From Zygnema cylindricum (lineage: Eukaryota; Streptophyta; Zygnematophyceae; Zygnematales; Zygnemataceae): a stretch of DNA of 64,000 nucleotides. Made by a program: the position numbers and the translations under genes. Positions within the stretch are counted from its first letter, which is position 1; every line of letters begins with the position of its first letter. A model generated the notes under the pieces. It did not search any database, was not told where the DNA came from, and saw nothing but the letters and a program-made list of their open reading frames with translations. Below are positions 45,101-58,304 of this stretch, piece after piece. The stretch lies in contig JBBHKE010001504.1 of the NCBI GenBank assembly GCA_037447655.1, forward strand, positions 126,001-190,000. The letters are read 5' to 3'.

Positions 45101-45632
45101 CGCGATCTCGGCGCTAATTACGGCCGTCCGATTAAACTTGCATTTGATCGTAGCCGTAATAAATACATGCGCGGTATTTGTTTCGCTTACGAAAATAATG
45201 CGCGGTATTGATTTCTTATCCGTACTGCAATTCGTACTTTTATACTACCATATCTATGTACCCCGTTAACAGTTATAGTTAAATGACTTATCTTACGTGT
45301 ACATGTTTAAATAATTATCGTACTATATACTACGTAACACTACTTCTAGACTTAACGGCTAAGGCTACCGGCTATCTACAATCTGACGGCCGACAGGTTT
45401 CGGGATCAAATCCTGTCGCCGGCACATATCTTTTAGAAATTAATCCCTAGATTAATATAAATTTCCCGTAAACTTGAGGATAGCCTAGGTAGCCATGGCT
45501 CTAGCTTCCTCTCCAATTTCACAGTGATTGCGACAAGTTTGAGAGTTAGAGAGAGAAGTTAGAGGTAGACTGCCTCGGCTTCTATATTTTTATTCAGACC
45601 TAGAAAATACTTAAAAACCATTAATTTCTACA
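39167..45632 (-). mobile_element. Inner family A element inserted in integrase of the outer one
   Basis: LTR 39167-40232, internal 40233-44584, LTR 44585-45632. The target site in integrase is CCATC: the left flank reads CCAT (one base lost) and the right flank TCATC, so the duplication is decayed but recognisable. Primer-binding site 44570-44584 has lost its ATG (minus strand GGTTATTGGCCCACC). Confidence 0.85.
40233..44584 (-). pseudogene. Gag-Pol of the inner family A element
   Basis: All domains are present in order: gag and CCHC knuckle (44476-43660), protease site Asp-Ser-Gly-Ala near 43440, integrase (43100-42370), hinge, RT (41750-41200) and RNase H (40900-40357). Breaks include stops at 42949 and 41730, a damaged YVDD region near 41240 and shifts near 42640, 42235, 41500 and 41370. 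The first 512 codons from 44476 are otherwise open. Compared with the intact copy at 12942-17294 it has many substitutions. A deletion has put the hinge-RT junction out of frame. Confidence 0.85.
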
Positions 45633-47813
45633 TCATCTCTCATAAGGTGTTTGATCTCTTATAGCCGAAGAAGAACTCTATTCTTGAGGTAATTAGCACA
45701 GTTCATTGCTTCTGCCCAAAACCTTTTTCCTATCTTTTTATCCGACAACATACTTCTAGCACTATCACTTAGTGTTCTATTTAACCTTTCAGCCACCCCA
45801 TTCTGTTCCGGGTTTTCTGGAATTGTCTTTTGGTGTTGGACCCCATCTTCCCTCATAAAATCCTCAAACTGGTTAGAAGCATACTTTCCACCATTGTCAC
45901 TCCGTATTCTCTTGATTGGAGTTTCATGGAGTTTTTCGCTCCATGCTTTATATTGTCTAAAACAATCCTGAGCTTCTGACTTGTTTTTCAAAAAATACAC
46001 CCGGGAATACGGAGACCAATATCAGTTATAGTCATCATAAATCTCTTCCTCCCCGGTGAGGGCACTCTAGCCGGTCCCCAAACATATGTGTGTACTAGAT
46101 CTAGATTTTTTTCTCCCTTATAGGTGGCTGTTTTAGAAAAGGGTAATCTGTGTGATTTACCTTGAGCACATCCACTACAATCACTAATATCATCATTCTC
46201 ACTGAACTGAATCCCTTCCACCACTCCCATCTTTTTCATCTCTCTTAACTTATCTAGATTCACATGCCCAAGCCTCTTATGCCACATCATAATATCATGA
46301 ACACCAGTATAATAAAATTTCTTCTTTTCATTACTTAAGATCAGCCTAAACATCCCATGTCTACCTTTCTCAGCAATGAAATAGACATCCTCCTCAAAAC
46401 TAGCAGTAAAGACTCCTTCCCTAATGCTAGTGAAAAAACCCTTATCATCTTATAGAGATGTAGAGATAAGATTTTTGTTCAGCTCTGGAATAAACAATAC
46501 ATCGGAGAATGTTAATATGGATGTCTTTCATTCTACTAACACTTTCAAATCTACTGATCCCACAAGAGTAGTGGTGACTATCCTCCCATCTCCGTACTCT
46601 ATCCCTACGTTGGTAATCTTTTTTATCTTAGTGAACAGGTGTCTATCCTTACACATGTGTATGGAGGCACCTGAATCTACAATCTAGCGTGCTTCACCTT
46701 TCAATCCACCGTAAGCACATTTCTGCATTCGTGGAATTTCGACCTCATTTTTCGCCTCCAACTCCTCAATCAAAAGGAGCTCATCGTCCTCGTCCTCGGA
46801 TTCCGCCTCAAGTACCTCTGTGACAAGGGCCTTTTTCTTTCCTCTCAGGGTACCACCGATCTGCCCCTCCTTTAACCGAAGCTCGGTTAGCTTAGTGCAC
46901 TCTGCCATATAGTGCCCCGGTTTCTTACAAAAATGACATAAACCTTTGGGAGCCCTAGGTTCGAACGCGTCGGCCTGTTTTTTCTGCTCCCTACCCCAAT
47001 AGTTTTCGACCGGTTTTCAGGAATCCTTGTTCCTCCAATCAGTCGCTATTGCCAAGGCTTGGCCACTCTTTCCTCCCCTTCGGATCTCAATTATATTCTC
47101 TCAAACGAGAATCATCCTTACCACTGAGTTCCATATCCACCTTGAGTCCGGCAAGTCTTGCACACGGTTGACTATGTCTCGAACTCATTAGGTAACTCAT
47201 CAGTAAACAGTTAACCTTTTCTTTTTCACTAAAAGCTTTTCCCGCACTCTCTAGCTCCATGAACAGTGTAGCAAGCTCACTACAAAAATCCAACATCTTC
47301 CCTCCTTTGTATACATACTCCTTAACTTTCAGATCAGCCAACTGTTGTTGCTAAATCGTACCACTTCGGTACATCTCTATGAGAGCCATCAAAAGATCGG
47401 ATGCCCTTTCTACCTGCAAATAAGAACATGCTAGTCCTTGAGTGAGATGGCGTAGGATGAAGTGCTTTGCAGCCATATTGTTGAAGTCCCAAGTTTCCCT
47501 ATCATTCTCCTCGTTCCTCGGAATAGGTGACATGAATGCTGAACTAGTTGCTATTGGTGTGGTCGCCTCCTTCTCCTTTCCTTTGTCTACCACATCTCCT
47601 TCCTTTGTTTCCTCCATTAAAGGTGGATCCTCTTTCATAGTGAATCTGCTTCCTCCAAACCCTGGAGGGATTCCAAGACTTGATGGACGCCCCAACCGTC
47701 CACTCACTATCCCCCAAAACCTTTTTTCGCATAGAGCTCCTATCATCAAACTTTCCCAGTATATGAAGCCAGTTTCATTAAAGATTGGTACCCTAGAGGG
47801 TGGGCCCATAACC
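45633..47813 (-). pseudogene. Family A gag-protease-integrase (5' half of the outer element)
   Basis: Gag starts in the LTR at 47833 and reads through the primer-binding site (47799-47813). Gag, the CCHC knuckle near 46930, the protease region and integrase follow, with catalytic Asp and Glu motifs, up to the integrase site where the inner element is inserted. Frameshifts near 47340, 47180, 46990 and 46000 and a stop at 46684 (in the protease active-site segment) inactivate it. It complements 36985-39166, which holds the other half. Confidence 0.85.
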
Positions 47814-48854
47814 TGAAAATGTGAGACCTCCATAAGTCCTCAGAGTGGACAGCTTCCAAGAAGCCTCTAGGATAATCCTGACCCCTTTGAGTTTCAGCAA
47901 AAACAACTACCACCCTGGCAGACAAAAACTCTGACCACCTGCACCCTTGTGAAGGCAAGACTCCTTTTAGTCGATAGCAAAAAGAATCTCTGAATTTGCT
48001 CCCGTGAGAAGTAAGTTATGGAGGGTCAAAGTTGACCTTTTGTACAGAAGCTCTTTGGGAGAGAGGGGTCCTATCTCTCTCACAGACTCTATCTACTGAT
48101 GTACGGAACCAATCATATTACACTTCCGTACGTAAAAGTACAGTTGCCTCTCTACTTTATGTACAGACATTGTACGACATGGCTTAAATGTCGACACATG
48201 TCATATCCAGATTCGGTGCCACAATCTCCGGAGATACGACGATCCTATGTAATTTGGCCACGTGTCCTCCGATGTGGCGATGGCCACAAACCGCTGAAAT
48301 CTTCTTACGCGATCTCGACGCTAATTTCGGGCGTCCGATTAAATTCAAAATTAATCCTAGACGTAAAAAATACATGCGCGGTATTCGTTTCACTAAAAAA
48401 ATAAATGCGCGGTATTGATTTCTTTTCCGTACAGTAATCCGTAATTATACATTACCGGATCTATGTTTCCCGTAAACAGTTACAGTTAAATGAATTATCC
48501 TATGTATTAATTTCTAATTAAACATCAAACCATATAGTATGTAGCTCTAGTTCTAGACTTAACGGCTAAGGCTACCGGCTACCTGTTGTCTAACGACTAG
48601 TAGGTACCAGGATCTAATCCTGTGGCCGGCACATACCTTTTAAATAAATAAACCCTAACTAATATAAATTTCCCGTAAACCTCAGGATACCCAAGGTAGC
48701 CATGGCTCTAGCTTCCTCTCCAATTTCTCAGTGACTGCGGACAAGTTTGAGAGTTGGAGAGAGAAGTTGGAGAGAGAAGTTAGAGATAGACTGCCTCGAC
48801 TTCTATATTTCTTTTCAGACCTAGAAAATACTAATAAAACCATTAGTTTCTACA
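47814..48854 (-). repeat. Family A 5' LTR of the outer element
   Basis: Begins TGAAAATGTGAGACC and ends GTTTCTACA, followed by the target duplication GTTTC. Confidence 0.9.
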
Positions 48855-51800
48855 GTTTCTAACGGATAGACTTCATAAACCCTCTCTTGTGGACTAATTT
48901 GATCATCTAAGATTATCACTCCTCCTTCTACACTTCCATCACTTACTTTCTTCAAGTCCATGGGAGTGGTATAACTGTTTGCCTTTTCCATCTGGAATTC
49001 TCTAGCATATTACCTATTGTTTCTTTCTAAGTAAGTCTAATGATCCTTTTCCCCCTATCTCTCTCCATTTGGATTCCCAAAATATATTTTGCCTCACCTA
49101 AATCCTTCATATCAAATCTGCCCCTAAGATCTTTCTTTAGCATATTGATCTTCTCCAAAGACTTACTCAATACAAGCAAATCATGCACATAAATTGCAAT
49201 AAAAATGCCACCATTCTCATTTTCAAACATATAGATAGAATGGTTAGAGCTGATTCGGATATATCCCAGACCGGTGAGAAACTCATCTATTTTCTTATTC
49301 CAGTGTCGGGGAGCCTTCTTCAGTCCATATAAGGACTTTATGAGCCTGCAGACTTTGCTGTCTTCTCTTGCCTCCACTAACCCCTCGGGTTGCCTCATGA
49401 ATTTTTTTTCCTCTAACTCACCATTAAGAAAAACAGATTTAATGTCCATCTGGTGTATTTCCATGTCTTCCGCTGCTGCCAGACTGAGGAGAATCCTTAC
49501 TGATGGGAACCGAACAACTGGAGCAAAGGTCTCCTCATAGTTAATCCTCTCTTTTTGGGTGAACCCCTTCGCTACCAATCGAGCCTTATGTCTCTCAATG
49601 GTATTATCTGGGTTCAGTTCTAGTTTAAATACCCATTTACACCCAATAGGTTTTTATGTCTGGAGGATAATCAGCTAGCTCCCAAGTATTTGCTTCCATG
49701 ATGGAGGCCATCTCATCATTTATGGCTCTAATCCATCTTTCTTTCTAAGACTGAGGCTCGTCTGGGTGAGATAGCTTAGTTACCTTATGAGCAGCCTTTT
49801 TTTCTTGTATCCTTTTGCTGCTCCTTCTCCCTCCGTCAAAATCCAAAGCTAGAATGGATGGAAGTCTTGGATTTCTCCTCACTGTCTCATCGGTTCCCCT
49901 GTCCACGGAAGTCGGTTCTGGTCCCACTTCTTCTATCTCCTCGAGGTCCATAGGAGTATGTGAGGTTTTTGGTGAGTCTTTTGTATCTCGGATCTCCCCT
50001 GAATCTGCAATCACGGTTTCACCCATGCCCTTTTCGGGAACGACCAAGTTCTCCTCACTTTCGGACTCGAATATAATTTTATCTTCTTTATATATTTGAA
50101 GGGATCAAATGACTTTCCTTCATCCATGACAACTAGGTGTTTGACCAGAATGATATCCTTCTTTGCTAAGTCATAGACTCTATAGCCTTTAACATCCTCA
50201 TCATATCCCACAAAGAATCTAGGTTTTCCTTTAGCTTCTAGTTTCCAGTTTTTCCTATCCTTGTCAAGACTGTAAACTTGGCTACCGAACACTTTAAGGT
50301 GTGAGATATCTGGTTTCCTTCCAGCCCATCTCTCATAAGGTGTCACCCCCTTTATAGCTGAAGTAAGGACTCTATTCTTAATGTAGTTGGCATTGTTCAT
50401 TGCCTCTACCCAAAATCTCTTTCCTTTTTTCTTGTCGGCCAACATACTGCATGCACTATCTCCTAGTGTTGGATTCAACCTCTCAGCTACCCTATTTTGT
50501 TCCGAGTTATATGGTATATTTTTATGGTGCTGCACTCCCTCATCTCTCAGATATTCTTCAAACCGGTTAGAGGTATATTCCCCCCCATTATCACTTTCTT
50601 ATTCTCTTAATGGGGGTTTCATGTAACTTCTCACTCCAGGCTTTATATTCTTTGAAGTACGTTGACGTGTTGACTTTGTTTTTAAAAAATACACTCTAGA
50701 GTATCTAGACCAGTCATCGGTTATTGTCAACATAAACCTCTTTCCTACAACCGAAGGTACTTTTGCAGGTCCCCAAATATTTGTGTGGACCAAATCTAGT
50801 ACTTTCTCACCTCTGTATGTGGCGGCTTTAGGAAAGGGAAGTCTGTGAGCCTTACCTTGAGCACAGCCACTACTATCATCCATCATTTCATTATCCCCAA
50901 ACTGAATGCCTTATATACCCCAATCTTTTACATTTCCCTCAACCTATCAAAATGCACATGCCCCAATCGTTTATGCCAAATCATCAACTTTGGAACACCA
51001 ACATAGTAAACATTCTTCTTTTCATTACTCAAGTTAAGCCTAAACATTCCTTGACTACCCTTATCTGCCGTGAAGTAGACTTCGTCCCCATACTTCGTTG
51101 TAAAGACTCCCTTTCTAGTGAAGGTATCAAACTCTTTGTCATCTAACACAAACGTAGAGACAAGATTTTTACTCAGCTGAGGAATGTAGAGTGCATCAGA
51201 GAAGGTGAGTCTAGAAGTCTTACCCTCCACTAAGAATTTCAGATCTACCGACCCCACTAGATGTGTAGTAGCCACTCTCCTATTCCCATACTCTATCTCT
51301 ATAGTAGGGATCTTTCTTAGCTTGGTAAAGAGGTGCTTATCACGACACATATACATAGATGCACCTGAGTCGATGATAGATCCTTCCTGTGGAGCTTCGC
51401 AAATTGCTCCGAGAGCAAATTTCTGTTTCCGAAGGATCTCCTACTCCTCCAGACTCTCGTCAAGAAGAAGCTCCCCATCCTCCTCCCTAGAAGACTCGTC
51501 CTCGATTTCTCTTTTCAATTTTGTGACCACAAGTGCCTTCTTATTCCTTCCGGAAGAATCCCCTCTACGGCTCTCTTAGAGCCTCAACTCTGACAGCTTA
51601 ACACAATTGGCTATGAAGTGTCCCGGCTTTTTGCAAAAATGACAAAGACCCTTTGGAGGCTTTGGTCCTCGAGACTGATCTCTCTCTCGTTTGTACAGTT
51701 TCTTTGGATCCTCCCCCCACCGGTTTGCTCCTGCAGCTAGAGCTTGGATGCTCTTTCCCCCTCTCCTATTATTAATTGTGTTCTCCTGCATAAGTATCAC

Positions 51801-52505
51801 CTGGACCACTGTGTTTCACTTCCATGAACTGTCAGTCATTTCTTGTACTCAGTACACTATGTTTTTATACTCGTCTGGTAACTTTATGATGAGAGTGTTA
51901 ACTTTCATCTTTATGTACCTGTCCACCTAACACTTTCAATCTCCATATACAAACAAGAGAGATCATTACAGTTGGCTAACATCTTTCCCCCTATGAAAGT
52001 ATAATCCCCTAACTTTTGCTCGGCCAACTGGAGCTTCTGAATAATACCAGCTCTATACATCTCCACCAAATTCACCTACAACTCCTCGGCCTTGTAGATG
52101 TGAAAGTGGGGGGTTGCCAAAGCTTGAGTGAGGTGTCTTAAAATGAAGTTTTTGGCAGCCTTGTTGTTGTCTTCCCACGATTGGGTATCGTTCTCCGCGG
52201 TATTCACGGCTGCCACTCCGAGTGCCGTGGCAATAGGAGCAATAGGAGTAAGAGGTGTCTCATTCTCTTTCCCCTTTTCGGACACACTGCTGTCCCTATC
52301 ATCTGCCTCCTCTGCTGCAACAGATGTTGATGCAGAAAACCTTATTCCACCAAACCCTAGTGGGGTTCACTGAGTTGGACGTTTCACTTGTCCACTGACG
52401 ATAATCCAGTATCGATTTTCGCACAAATCCCTTGTCATCATGGCTTCCTAATAGATGAACCCAAATCCATTGAGAATGGGCACCCTAGAGGGTGGGCCCA
52501 CAACC
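48855..52505 (-). pseudogene. Outer family B gag, protease, integrase and RT
   Basis: Continues the RNase H piece at 32039-32717. RT lies at about 49027-49700 (the Tyr-Val-Asp-Asp motif reads Tyr-Val-His-Asp), hinge 49745-50100, integrase 50100-50930 with Ser-Asn-Asn/Asn-Gly-Gly region damage, protease region near 51370 with stops, CCHC knuckle near 51600-51640 and gag to 52490. Many stops and shifts. Primer-binding site 52491-52505 reads GGTTGTGGGCCCACC on the minus strand, so the embedded ATG has become GTG. Confidence 0.85.
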
Positions 52506-54380
52506 TGCAATTCGGTGTCCTCCATTGGACTACAAATTTCAGGAAGCCTCTAGATAGTTTTTTACTAACGCACTTTCAACCACAACCACAACCAATACTG
52601 CCCAAGCAGACAAGTTGACAATTTGACTGCACCCCTGTGTAGCGTGGACTCCCTTGAGTCCGTAGCAAAAAGAGTCAATGAGAACGGCCAACCAGCTGAT
52701 AAGTTATGAGGTGGCAAAGATGCCAATTTATACAAAAACTCTCAAAGAGAGAGGTGGTTGTCTACTGAAAATTGCTAAGTCCTAATCCCCTCTCACAGCC
52801 CCTATCTACTACAATATGATCCAATCAAACAACCGTAAAGTACAGAAAGGTACTACGACCGATGCTCTTTTTGTACGACCTGTGTACGACAATGCCATTG
52901 AGTGGAAGTATGCCCACATTTTACTCGTTCTTATGTTCCCCGGAAATCTCGCGACCAAATGTTATCTCTCCACGTGGCGCTAAATCATGCCATGTCCTAA
53001 AACCGCCAGAGTGACCATTCCGGGATCTCGACGACGATATGTGTCGTTGGATCAAAAACCAATATTTAATGTTAGTCGTAGAAACAAATGTCCGATTCAT
53101 TTGTTTCGTGCGGGATCATGTACACACTTTATATTAACTAGTTATATCTCCCCTCAATTGTAATTCCGTTAGTCGTAATTTCGTTGATAGGATTAAGGAT
53201 CAAGATACAATTTAAGTAATTAACATACCCTATGTAATTTGACAAACTCCTACGACTGACCGGTTTGAGCTGAGCCACGCCTCAGGTCTGTTCTACATTA
53301 GGCGATCCCAATAAACATGCGGAAACGTCTTATTTTGATGTTTACTAGCACGACCTTCCATTAGGTCGTGCCAGTTAACATTGTTTCTCAATTATGATTG
53401 GCGCCACGTAGGTTGGAGTCAAGATTTTGAAAATCTGCCAAATATCTTCAACGAAAAGTCAGAACGAAATATGTGGACCACTTAAAATTTTTGAAAATCT
53501 GCAAAATATCTTCAACGGAAAGTCAAAACGAAATATTTGTACCAGCGTAATGTACTTAAAGTATAGTACGAGTATGCTCTAACGTACTATGTGTACCTTC
53601 ATCAAGGTTTGTAACAAACCCTAACTTCTTCACTGCCATGGCTTTTACTTGAACGCCTGCCTCCAACGGAAAGCCTTTGCCGTATTATGTGACAGCTGTC
53701 ACATTTTTGTGTGTTAATAGAGACGCTTGCCTCCAACGGAAAGCCTCTGCCGTATTATGTGACATCTGTCACATTTCTACTTGTGCTAATAGAGCGAAAG
53801 CGTGGCAACATTTTTATGTGTGTTAATAGAGCGAAAGCGTGGCAAACTGTGGATAGTGGATGGCTTTTACGACGTGTTCGGTTCTCATCGTCTATTTGTG
53901 TTGGCGATTTTTTTTACTCTTCACTTGAAAATCACGCACATCGTCCAGGGTGTACATCACGCACTTCGTCCAATTTGAAGAGACTCTCTTCAAACTGGAC
54001 GATGTGCGGGATCGTCCAGAGTGGAGATACTCTCCTCGGCGAAGAGAGTATCTTCACACTGGACGACGTGCGCAATTGCTTCGCGAATTTAGAAAAGCTA
54101 AAAATCTAACGGTCGATAATTACGCCTATGATGTTGGAGCGATCCAGTAAACATGTTTCGAAATGTTTTGCGTGACAAAAAAATAAAATCTGTACGAATC
54201 TGTACGAAAGTGTACGACATCCAGTAAACAACACCACTTTTCCTCTAATGGAAGTTCACCCTCACTCTGCCGGTCGGAGGTTTGAGTCCTGCCAGACTCA
54301 CCCTTTTGTTGAGAGTGACTTATATCACTCTTTAGTCCTGCCTATGGAGCTAAGGCAGCCATGGCTCCACTACTCTCTTT
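52506..54380 (-). repeat. Outer family B 5' LTR (right), first part with a DNA insertion
   Basis: Matches 31028-31910 but contains an extra segment of about 970 bp (53291-54260). Interrupted at 54380 by the inner family B element; the last 133 bp of the LTR are at 61040-61172. Confidence 0.85.
53291..54260. mobile_element. MITE-like, hairpin-rich DNA insertion in an LTR
   Basis: Absent from the sister LTR. The flanks CCTCAGGTCTG and CCTCACTCTG look like an imperfect 9-10 bp target duplication (sister sequence CCTCGCTCTG), which is Mutator-like. CATTAG lies near both ends in inverted orientation. Inside are a 16-bp-arm hairpin (53341-53378), the 16-bp palindrome TGTGACAGCTGTCACA (53688-53703), tandem repeats with 64-bp period (from 53425) and a longer pair (from 53654), and two strong hairpins at 53968-54000 and 54013-54065. 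Related GATCC(C)A(G/A)TAAACA words occur at about 53305, 54140 and 54210. No transposase; the open frames here are not protein-like. Confidence 0.55.
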
Positions 54381-55377
54381 TGTTGAAATCACTTGATTTA
54401 CAGGAGGTATTTTCTAGGTCTTAGTTAAAATAAAAAGGAAAAAGAAAGCATAGGCAGCCTGTCTCCATCTTCTCTCTCTAGCCCCCGTACTTGTTGTAGT
54501 CACTGAAGGTGAGAGAGGGCGGTGGAGCCATGGTTGCCTTAGCTCCATGGGCAGGGCTTAAGAGTGACCTAAGTCACTCTCAACCAAAAAGGTTGAGTCC
54601 CGCATGACTCGAACCTCCAACCAGTAGGGCGAGACGTAGCCGTCAACCTTTACCAGTCTGTCGTAGTAGTCCGTTAGGATACATAGGGTTTGATAGCTAT
54701 TTAAACAATAGATAGGCAACTAAACCGATCAACAGAATTACAAATGGAATACATAGAAACTAGTTAGAGTTTTAGTGCGCACAAAATAAATGTATCAGAC
54801 ATTTGTTTTTGAAAGGCTGTCATTTAAAGCCGGTTTGATCCGACAGCCCGCACCATTGCCGAGACCCCGGAATGGCCGCCTTGGCGGTTTTTCGGTTGTG
54901 ACATGACCTGGCGACACGTGGCACGACGTCATTGAGAAGAGGAAATCTCGGAGAACATAAGGACAAATCCGAAGAAGACAGGCGTCCACTCCATGGTCTT
55001 GTCGTAAACAGGCCGTACAGAAAGTACATCGGCCGTAGTACCTTTCTATGCTGTACAACCTTCTGATTGGTTCCGTACCCCAGTAGATAAGAGTTGTGAG
55101 AGGGTTTATGACTTAGTGGATTGAGGAGGTAGCCGCCTCTCTCCCAATAAGTTTGTATAAAAAATGGCATCTTTGCCACTCCATAACTAATCGTCTGGTT
55201 GGGCGTTTTCAGTGATTCTTCTTGTTGTGGACTCAAGGGAGTCCAACTTGCACAAGGGTGCAGTCAGATTATATATTTGTCTCCTTAGGTGGTAGTTGCT
55301 TTAGTTAAAAGTGGGTTAGTTGAAAACTACCTAGAGGCTTCCTCAATTTTGGTCGAAATGGGGGACACAGAATTACA
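54381..55377 (+). repeat. Inner family B 5' LTR
   Basis: Begins TGTTGAAATCACTTG and ends AATTACA. Antisense to it, a tRNA-like stretch with GGTTCGAGTCA lies near 54600-54620. The ATG of gag (55358) is in the last 20 bases. Confidence 0.85.
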
Positions 55378-58304
55378 GGTTATGGGCCCACCCTCTAGGG
55401 TGCCCATATTCAACAGACCTGGGTTCATTTACTGGGAAGCTATGATGACAGGGGCATTATGTGAGAAACGATATTGGAGTATTGTTAGTGGACAAGTGAA
55501 ACGTCCGTCTCAAGGAACTCCACTAGGGTTTGGAGGAGTGAGGTTTTCTGCAGCAGGATCTGCTCCAACGGAGGAAATAGATGATGGGGACAACAGTGTG
55601 TCCGAAAAGGGGAAAGGAAAGGAGACACCTCTCACTCCTATTGCCACGACACCCGGAGCGGTGGCCGTGAAGACCGAGGAAAACGACATTCAGATGTGGG
55701 AGTACACGAACATGAATGGCACTTCATTCTGAGGCACCTCACTCAAGCTTTCGCGACCTCTCACCTTCACATCTTCAAGGTCGAGGAGTTGTGGATGACC
55801 TTAATGGAGATCTATAGAGCTGGCACCATTTAAAAGCTTCAGCTGGTTGAGCAAAGATTGACGAGTTACACTTTCAAAGGAGGAAAGATGTTGGACTATT
55901 GCAGCGATCTCTCTTCTCTGTACATGGAGATGGAAAGTGTCGGATGGACAGACACTATGAAGATGAAAGTTAACACTCTCATCATGAAGTTGCCGGAGGA
56001 GTATGAAAATATAGTGTATGGAGTGCAAGAAATGTATGATAGTGTTTGGAAGTGGAACACCGTGGTCGAATGATACTTGTGCAGGAGAACACCATTGGGA
56101 TCCGGAGAGGAGGAAAGAGCGTTCAAGCTCTAGCTGCCGGAACGGACCGGTGGAGGAAAGATCCGAAGAAGCTGTAAAACAGCTCCAAAGGGGAAAAGAA
56201 CCAATCTCGAGAACCGAGGACTCCAAAGGGCCTTTGCCATTTCTGCAAAAAGCCGAGGCACTTCATAGCTAATTGCATCAAGCTATCGGAGCTAAGGCTT
56301 CAAGAAAATCGTGGAGGGAGTTCTTCGGAGGGAAGAAGGAAGCACTTGTGGTCACACGAGTGAAAGGAGAGACAGAGGAGGAGGAATCTTCCGAGGAGTT
56401 AGATGGGGAGCTTCTTGTTGACGAGAATCTAGAGGAGAAGGAGATCCCTCGGAAACAGAAGTGTGCCCTTGGAGCCATTCGGGAAGCTCCAGAGGAGGGA
56501 TGGATCATCAACTCGGATGCATCCATGCATATGTGTCGTGACAGGCACCTCTTCACTAAGCTAAGAAAGATCCCTACTGTGGAAATAGAGTATGGGGATA
56601 GGAGAGTAGATACCACAGATCTAGTGGGCTCGGTAGATTTGAAAGTCTTAGTGGAGGGTAAGACTTCTATTCTCACCTTTTCACATGTGCTCTACATTCC
56701 TCAGCTAAGTAAGAATCTTGTGTCTACCTCTGTATTAGATGACAAGGATTTTGATACCTTCACTAGAAAGGGAGTCTTTACAGCTAAGTATGGAGATGAA
56801 GTCTACTTCACATCAGTCAAGGGTAACCAAGGAATTTTTAGGCTTAACCTGAGTAATGAAAATAAAAGTGCTTACTATGGTGGTGTCCCGATCTTGATGA
56901 TCTCGCATAAGCGTTTAGGACATGTGAATTTTGATGGGCTGAGGGAAATGAAGAAGATAGGTGTCGTAGAAGGCATTTAGTTTGGGGATAATGAAATAAT
57001 GGATGATTGTAGTGGTTCTGCCCAAGGTAAGGCTCACAAACTTCCTTTTCCCAAAACTGCCACATATAGAGGTGAGAAAGTACTAGATCTGGTCCACGCA
57101 TACATCTGGGGACCAACTAGAGTACCTTCGGTTGGGGGGAAGAGGTATATGCTGACAATTACTGATAATTAGTCCGGATATTCCAGAATCTACTTCTTAA
57201 AAACAAAGTCTGAAACACCAAAGTACTATAAAAATTACAAAGCCTGGAGTGAGAAGTTGGATGGAACCCCTATTAAGAAAATAAAGAGTGATAATGGGGG
57301 AGAGTACACCTCTAACCAGTTTGAGGACTATTTGAGAGATGAGGGAGTTCAGCATCAGAAAACTGTACCAAATAATCCAGAACAGAATGTGGTAGCTGAG
57401 AGGTTAAACCAGACTTTGGGAGATAGTGTATCCAATATGTTGGCAGATAAAAAAATAGGAAGAAGATTTTGGGCAGAAGCCATGAACTGTGCTACCTACA
57501 TTAAGAAGAGAGTCCTCACTACAGCTGTTAAAGGGATGACCCCTTATGAGAGATGGGTTGGAAGGAAACATAATATCTCTCACTTGAAAGTATTCGGTAG
57601 TCAAGTTTACAGTCTTGATACAGATAAGAAAAACTGGAAACTAGATGCAAGAAGGAAACCGAGATATTTTGTGGGATATGATGAGGACGTCAAGGGATAT
57701 AGAGTCTATGACTTAGCTAAACAAGATATCATTCTGGTAAAACATCTAGTTGTCATGGATGAAGGGAAGTCTTTTGATCCCTTCAAATACACTAAGAAAA
57801 TCAGAATCAGTTTTGAGTCCACGAGAGTGAGGAGGACTTAGATCTTCCCAGAAGGGACACTAGTGAAAACATGATTGCAGATTCAAGGGAGATAAAAGAT
57901 GGGGGAGATATACCGGAATCCCCTCATATTCCTACACACTTTGAGGAGAGAGAGGAAGAGGAGTCAAAACCAGTTTCCATGGATAGGGGAGCTGATGAGA
58001 CAGTGCGGAGGAATCCAAGACTTCCCTCCATTCCAGCTTCGGACTTTGAAGGAGGACGGAGGAGCAGCAAAAGGCTTCAAGAAAAACAGGCTGCTCACAA
58101 GGTAACAAAGCTTTCTCACCCAGATGAGCCCCAGTCATACTCGGAGGCAATGGATAGTCCGGAGAAAGAGAGATGGGTCAGAGCCATAAATGATGAGATG
58201 GCTTCAATCATGGAGGCAAATACTTGGGAATTGGTAGACTGCCCACGAAATAGAAAACCTATTGGTTGTAAATGCGTATTTAAACTGAAACTAAACCCAG
58301 ATAA
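55358..58304 (+). pseudogene. Inner family B gag-protease-integrase-hinge, broken
   Basis: Gag from the LTR ATG (55358) through the primer-binding site, a frameshift near 55715, TAA at 55831, and a damaged knuckle near 56240. The protease segment near 56505 has Asn-Ser-Asp in place of Asp-Ser-Gly, so it is dead. The integrase zinc region (56900-57020) and core follow, with Asn-Gly-Gly-Glu and Gln-Asn motifs (57290-57400). Stops at 56978 and 57171 are CAG to TAG and TGG to TAG. The hinge and first part of RT are open to 58304, where a solo LTR interrupts. Confidence 0.85.

Larger units (their letters stand above)
32718..48854 (-). mobile_element. Family A complex: nested and tandemly duplicated copia elements
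   Basis: Bounded by the perfect target duplication GTTTC (32713-32717 and 48855-48859). Plus-strand order: LTR 32718-33764, 3' half of pol 33765-35935, LTR 35936-36984, 3' half of pol 36985-39166, complete inner element 39167-45632 (LTR, whole internal region, LTR), 5' half of pol with gag 45633-47813, LTR 47814-48854. The two 3' halves end at the same integrase site, and the 5' half starts there. Confidence 0.9.

Noticed and set aside
53711-54150. Overlapping ORFs in the small DNA insertion
   Set aside because: They cross the hairpin arms and tandem repeats, and show no domain or codon pattern.
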